From positions 1 through 8,405 of the forward strand of contig JAAAOH010000176.1 of assembly GCA_009908925.1 (NCBI GenBank): 8,405 nucleotides of DNA, read 5' to 3'. Position numbers and translations under genes: made by a program. The stretch's first letter is position 1, and every line of letters begins with the position of its first letter. Below the pieces are notes generated by a model, which was not told the DNA's origin, searched no databases, and was given only the letters and a program-made list of their open reading frames with translations. This document shows positions 5,281 to 8,405 of this stretch, piece by piece. This DNA is from Spirochaetota bacterium (GTDB lineage: Bacteria; Spirochaetota; Spirochaetia; DSM-27196; PWMO01).

Positions 5281-6300
5281 ATGGCAACCATGAAGGACGT
5301 CGCCCGGCGTGCGGGGGTCTCCCCGACGACGGTCAGCCACATTCTTAACAGCACTCGCCATGTCAGCGCGGATCTCACCGCGCGGGTGCTCGACGCTATT
5401 CAGGAGCTCGACTACCGCCCATACGGGCTTGCGCGGAGCCTGCGTACCAAGCAGTCCTACACGATTGGTGTGCTGATTCCGGATAATACCAACCCCTACT
5501 TCGCGGAGGTCGCGCGGCTCGTGGAGGATGAGTGTTTCCTGCAGGGCTATAACGTGATCATCTGCAACACCGAGCAGGATCCGAGCAAGGAGCTCACCTA
5601 TTTGCGGCTTCTCGGGGAGAAGGCCGCAGACGGGCTGATATTTGTCTCAACCGGCAACGATGCCGAGGCAATAGAGGCGCTCGGGCGGCAGAAGGTCGCA
5701 TCGATTCTCGTCGATCGCGATATTCCCGAGCTCGACCTCGACAGGGTCCTGTCGGACAACGAGCAGGGCGCATATCTGGCGGTTCGGCATTTGACCGAGC
5801 TCGGACATCGTCGTATCGACTGTATCGCCGGTCCGCGCGGCATTGCCTCCACGGATGCGCGGCTTGCCGGGTACAGAACCGCCCTGAGTGAGGCCGGTGC
5901 GACGGGGAAGGTCGTTCACGGTGACTTTCAGATCGAGAGCGGCTACAACGCCTTCGTTTCGATGTATGAGAGCGGCGACATGCCCCAGGCCATCTTTGCG
6001 TCGAACGACCTCATGGCGCTGGGTGTGCTCCACGGAGCAGCAGAGCAGCGCATGCGCGTTCCCTACGATTTGTCGGTGGTGGGCTTCGACGACATTCAGC
6101 TTGCATCATTTGCCGTGCCGTCACTGACAACGGTGCGACAGCCCAAACGCGAAATCGCTCGGGAGGCCGTGAAGCTACTGCTCGGCCGCCTTACTTCTGA
6201 GAGCACCGACGATGCGCGGCACCGGGTGCTCACCCCGGAACTGGTGGTGCGGGCCTCGAGCGGTCAACCGGCAACAGATCAAGGAGCAGGAGTCCTATGA
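5281..6300 (+). CDS. rbsR: LacI-family ribose operon repressor
   Basis: A 339-residue LacI/GalR-family regulator. It starts MATMKDVARRAGVSPTTVSH, matching E. coli RbsR at nearly every position of the helix-turn-helix (about 5-24). The hinge helix (about 46-56) has ARSL, whose leucine normally inserts at a central CG step, as in the operator here. The rest is a periplasmic-binding-protein-like sensor with DNTNPYF (68-74), VDRD (144-147), SNDLMALG (241-248) and VVGFDD (266-271); NPYF and the D-R pair mirror ribose contacts in RbsB. The frame is open back to 5170, but residues upstream of 5281 would overlap the promoter and operator. No Shine-Dalgarno sequence is evident before the ATG at 5281; ATG 5290 is an alternative. 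Its stop overlaps the rbsD start (ATGA). It probably represses its own operon, and perhaps rbsK, until ribose is present. Confidence 0.93.
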   Translation: MATMKDVARRAGVSPTTVSHILNSTRHVSADLTARVLDAIQELDYRPYGLARSLRTKQSYTIGVLIPDNTNPYFAEVARLVEDECFLQGYNVIICNTEQDPSKELTYLRLLGEKAADGLIFVSTGNDAEAIEALGRQKVASILVDRDIPELDLDRVLSDNEQGAYLAVRHLTELGHRRIDCIAGPRGIASTDARLAGYRTALSEAGATGKVVHGDFQIESGYNAFVSMYESGDMPQAIFASNDLMALGVLHGAAEQRMRVPYDLSVVGFDDIQLASFAVPSLTTVRQPKREIAREAVKLLLGRLTSESTDDARHRVLTPELVVRASSGQPATDQGAGVL

Positions 6301-6692
6301 AGAGCAGCGGGATTTTCAATCAGCCGATTTCCAGTCTCATTTCAGGCATGGGCCACACCGACTCCCTCGTCGTATCGGATGCCGGACTTCCCATCCCGCC
6401 CGGACCCCAACGCATCGATCTCGCGCTGCGCTGTGGCCTGCCGACATTCCTCGAGGTGCTCGAGACTGTTCTCGGCGAGCTCGAGGTTGAACGCGCGGTC
6501 ATTGCCGAGCAGACACGAGAGAAGAGCGCCAAGCTTCACGAGGGGCTCCTCGCCATCCTCGGAGAGGTAGCGGTGGATTACGTCGACCACGAGGAGCTCA
6601 AAGCCCGCTCTGCCGGCTCCAAAGGCATTATTCGTACGGGCGAATGCACACCGTTTGCAAACGTCATTCTGTACTCGGGGGTAGTGTTCTGA
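6297..6692 (+). CDS. rbsD: D-ribose pyranase
   Basis: A 131-residue protein matching E. coli RbsD (139) along its whole length. RbsD interconverts the beta-pyranose and furanose forms of ribose, so that imported sugar can be used by ribokinase; the family forms ring-shaped oligomers in the cytoplasm. Visible hallmarks are ISSLISGMGHTDSLVVSDAG (11-30) with catalytic H20 and D28, LPIP (31-34), RIDLAL (39-44), the AEQTREKSAKLHE stretch (70-82) and the closing IIRTGECTPFANVIL (111-125). The ATG overlaps the rbsR stop as ATGA, and AAGGAGCAGGAG (6281-6292) supplies two purine-rich sites 4 and 10 bp upstream. The tight overlap implies coupled translation. Compared with E. coli it has a shorter loop just before the conserved C-terminal block. 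Confidence 0.97.
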   Translation: MKSSGIFNQPISSLISGMGHTDSLVVSDAGLPIPPGPQRIDLALRCGLPTFLEVLETVLGELEVERAVIAEQTREKSAKLHEGLLAILGEVAVDYVDHEELKARSAGSKGIIRTGECTPFANVILYSGVVF

Positions 6693-6694
6693 GC

Positions 6695-7639
6695 ATGACA
6701 CAAGCCCTCGATATCCGCCAGATACTGAGACGCTTCGGCCTGCTACTCGCCATCATCCTGCTTGCCGCGGTGTTGTCCGGGCTCTCCGAGCAGTTTCTCA
6801 CGATGCAGAACGTGCTGAATCTGCTGTTGCAGGCGACGGTAAACGCGACGATTGCGGCCGGTATGACGCTGGTCATCCTGACCGCAGGTATAGATCTGTC
6901 GGTCGGATCCGTGCTTGCACTCACGGCCGTGGTCACCGCCGACGTGCTGCAGATGGGCGTCCCCGTACCGCTTGCCGTACTCGCGGGCCTGGGACTCGGC
7001 GCTGCTGTCGGCGTAGTGAATGGACTGCTCATTACCCACGGACGCATACCGCCGTTCATCACCACCCTGGGTATGATGACGCTCGCCCGCGGTCTCGCGC
7101 TGAGCTACGCCGGTGGCCAGCCCATTACGGGGCTTCCGGAGGCGTTTCTCGGGATCGGGACCTCTCACATACTCGGGATTCCCTCGCCGGTATGGATAAC
7201 TGCACTGATCTACGGCGTGGGGATCTTCCTGCTCTCGCGCACGACGCTCGGGCGCTACGTGTACGCGATCGGAAACAATCCGGTGGCCTCGCGTGTCGCG
7301 GGGCTGCCGGTGCGGGCCACGACGATTGCGGTGTATGCCGTCTCCGGTACGCTCGCGGCGCTTGCCGGAATGATCCTGGTAGCCCGCCTCGATTCGGCGC
7401 AGCCGGTCATGGGCATCCGCTACGAGCTCGACGCCATCGCAGCAGTGGTCGTGGGCGGCGCCGCACTGACCGGTGGAGAGGGGACGCTCTGGGGAACGGT
7501 TCTCGGCGCGCTCATCATGGCGATGATTGCCAACGCCATCAACATCCTGAACGTGTCTCCCTTTTACGCGCAGGTGCTGCAGGGTGGAGTCATCATAGCT
7601 GCACTTCTCATACACAGTTTCGGGCGACGCAGAACGTAG
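6695..7639 (+). CDS. rbsC: Ribose ABC transporter permease
   Basis: A 314-residue integral membrane protein of the RbsC/XylH/AraH family (E. coli RbsC is 321). A short N-terminus is followed by about eight or more hydrophobic segments, for example 13-31, 48-64, 70-87, 91-112, 166-180, 208-230, 246-258 and 264-284. Family signatures are AGMTLVILTAGIDLSVGS (55-72), the cytoplasmic GRYVYAIGNNPVASRVAG loop (186-203) that contacts the ATPase, and GGAALTGGEGTLWGT (254-268). The ATG at 6695 begins 2 bp after the rbsD stop; a GGGGG run about 13 bp upstream is a poor ribosome-binding site, so coupling to rbsD is likely. The frame extends 17 codons further into rbsD, but those residues do not belong to the family. 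Ribose specificity is inferred from rbsD, rbsB and rbsR. No ATPase gene lies beside it. Confidence 0.95.
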   Translation: MTQALDIRQILRRFGLLLAIILLAAVLSGLSEQFLTMQNVLNLLLQATVNATIAAGMTLVILTAGIDLSVGSVLALTAVVTADVLQMGVPVPLAVLAGLGLGAAVGVVNGLLITHGRIPPFITTLGMMTLARGLALSYAGGQPITGLPEAFLGIGTSHILGIPSPVWITALIYGVGIFLLSRTTLGRYVYAIGNNPVASRVAGLPVRATTIAVYAVSGTLAALAGMILVARLDSAQPVMGIRYELDAIAAVVVGGAALTGGEGTLWGTVLGALIMAMIANAINILNVSPFYAQVLQGGVIIAALLIHSFGRRRT

Positions 7640-7666
7640 TGCGTCGTCGAACGCGATAGGAGATTG

Positions 7667-7685
7667 TCGGCTCCGTTGGGGCCGA
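7667..7685 (+). other. Intercistronic hairpin between rbsC and rbsB
   Basis: TCGGCTCC (7667-7674) pairs with GGGGCCGA (7678-7685) around the 3-nt loop GTT, giving eight pairs with one T-G wobble. No T-run follows, so it is not a standard terminator; it ends 15 bp before the strong rbsB ribosome-binding site. Such hairpins next to binding-protein genes often act in mRNA processing or stability, or as partial attenuators that set the excess of binding protein over permease. That role is inferred here. Confidence 0.45.
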
Positions 7686-7713
7686 GAGAGCAACAGAATA
7701 AGGAGGAGCGAAC

Positions 7714-8405
7714 ATGAGACGCACACTGGTTCTCATCGTTTCAGTATTGCTGGTAGCAGCCGGACCGCTGTTTGCAAGCGGGCAGGCGGAAGGGGGCGGA
7801 GAAGCCGAAGCACCGGTCTTCGGTCTGTCGGTTTCGACGTTGAACAATCCCTTCTTCGTAACGCTCAGGGACGGCGCACAGGCGGCCGCCGATGAGATGG
7901 GAGTGGAGCTCGTTGTTGTCGACTCGCAGGACGATCCGGCACGTGAGGCAAGCAACATTCAGGACCTCATCCAGCGAGGGGTCGATGCATTGCTGATCAA
8001 CCCCACCGACTCGGACGCGGTCGTACCGAGCGTGCAGCGAGCAAACGACGCCGGAATCCCGGTGTTCACCATCGACCGCGGTGCGAACGGCGGTGAGGTG
8101 GTCTCCCACATCGCAAGCGACAATGTCGCAGGCGGAGAGATGGCCGCCGAGTACCTCATTGAGGCCATTGGGGGTAGTGGTCAGGTCGTCGAGCTCCAGG
8201 GCATCCCGGGTACCTCGGCGGCACGTGATCGCGGCGAGGGCTTCAATAACGTGGTCGACCAGAATGACGACGTGGAAGTGATCGCCCGTCAGACGGCCAA
8301 CTTCAACCGCACCGAAGGCCTGAACGTGTTCCAGAACATACTGCAGGCGGAGTCCGACATTGACGGTGTGTTCGCACATAACGACGGTATGGTGCTCGGC
8401 GCCAT
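7714..8405 (+). CDS. rbsB: Ribose-binding protein of the ABC transporter, 3' end cut by the window
   Basis: The first 230 residues of a periplasmic sugar-binding protein, still open at the right edge. The start is clear, with AAGGAGGAG (7700-7708) 5 bp before the ATG, the strongest ribosome-binding site in the window. Residues 1-21 form a signal peptide (RR, hydrophobic core, then FA) followed by SGQAEGGGEAEAP; there is no lipobox cysteine, so it should be soluble and exported. The mature part is very close to E. coli RbsB: STLNNPFF (41-48), LLINPTDSDAV (93-103), DR (121-122), EVVSHIASDN (128-137), ELQGIPGTSAARDRGEG (160-176) and AHNDGMVLGA (221-230). Ribose contacts N45, F47, F48, D121, R122, R171, F197 and N223 are all kept. 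It delivers ribose to RbsC and, in some bacteria, also serves as a chemotaxis ligand carrier. The final hinge and C-terminal residues lie beyond the window. Confidence 0.97.
   Translation, partial: MRRTLVLIVSVLLVAAGPLFASGQAEGGGEAEAPVFGLSVSTLNNPFFVTLRDGAQAAADEMGVELVVVDSQDDPAREASNIQDLIQRGVDALLINPTDSDAVVPSVQRANDAGIPVFTIDRGANGGEVVSHIASDNVAGGEMAAEYLIEAIGGSGQVVELQGIPGTSAARDRGEGFNNVVDQNDDVEVIARQTANFNRTEGLNVFQNILQAESDIDGVFAHNDGMVLGA

Noticed and set aside
6743..7726. A 327-codon open frame antisense to rbsC
   Set aside because: It is very rich in Arg, His, Gln and Asp, typical of the complement of a membrane-protein gene, with no family resemblance.
1..8405. CRISPR arrays, tRNA or rRNA genes, insertion sequences or phage genes
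   Set aside because: None was seen: no regularly spaced repeats, no cloverleaf-like tRNA sequence, no transposase or integrase motif, and composition is even across the window.

Overview
The window reads as ordinary chromosome from a GC-rich bacterium, most likely a free-living spirochaete. This rests mainly on the ribose-binding protein, whose secretion signal ends in an 'FASGQAE' block. That style is typical of substrate-binding proteins in Spirochaeta-like genomes. It is an inference, since there is no rRNA or other phylogenetic marker here.

Layout. Positions 1-90 hold the tail of an unrecognised gene. Then comes a structured 196-bp leader and a chemotaxis pair on the + strand. The first gene is a membrane chemoreceptor (287-2287) whose extracytoplasmic sensor contains two tandem zinc-binding CZB-type repeats. 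The second, 20 bp downstream, is a 77-residue protein made almost entirely of two MshEN-like motifs, a fold that binds cyclic di-GMP in several families. A convergent gap of about 90 bp separates these from a - strand FMN-dependent nitronate monooxygenase-family gene (2634-4103). Upstream of that, also on the - strand, is ribokinase rbsK (4220-5143).

From 5206 to the right edge lies a ribose operon on the + strand: rbsR, rbsD, rbsC and rbsB (cut by the window end). It is divergent from rbsK. A strong sigma70-type promoter and a perfect 14+14-bp inverted repeat containing two CG-centred LacI-type half-palindromes lie just before rbsR, so autoregulation and ribose-responsive control are likely. 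RbsB captures ribose outside the membrane, RbsC moves it inward, RbsD interconverts ribose anomers and RbsK phosphorylates it. The ATPase subunit RbsA, usually next to rbsC, is not in the window.

The ribose locus is conventional. The most interesting part is the chemoreceptor with duplicated CZB units at an exact 92-residue period, paired with a stand-alone MshEN protein.
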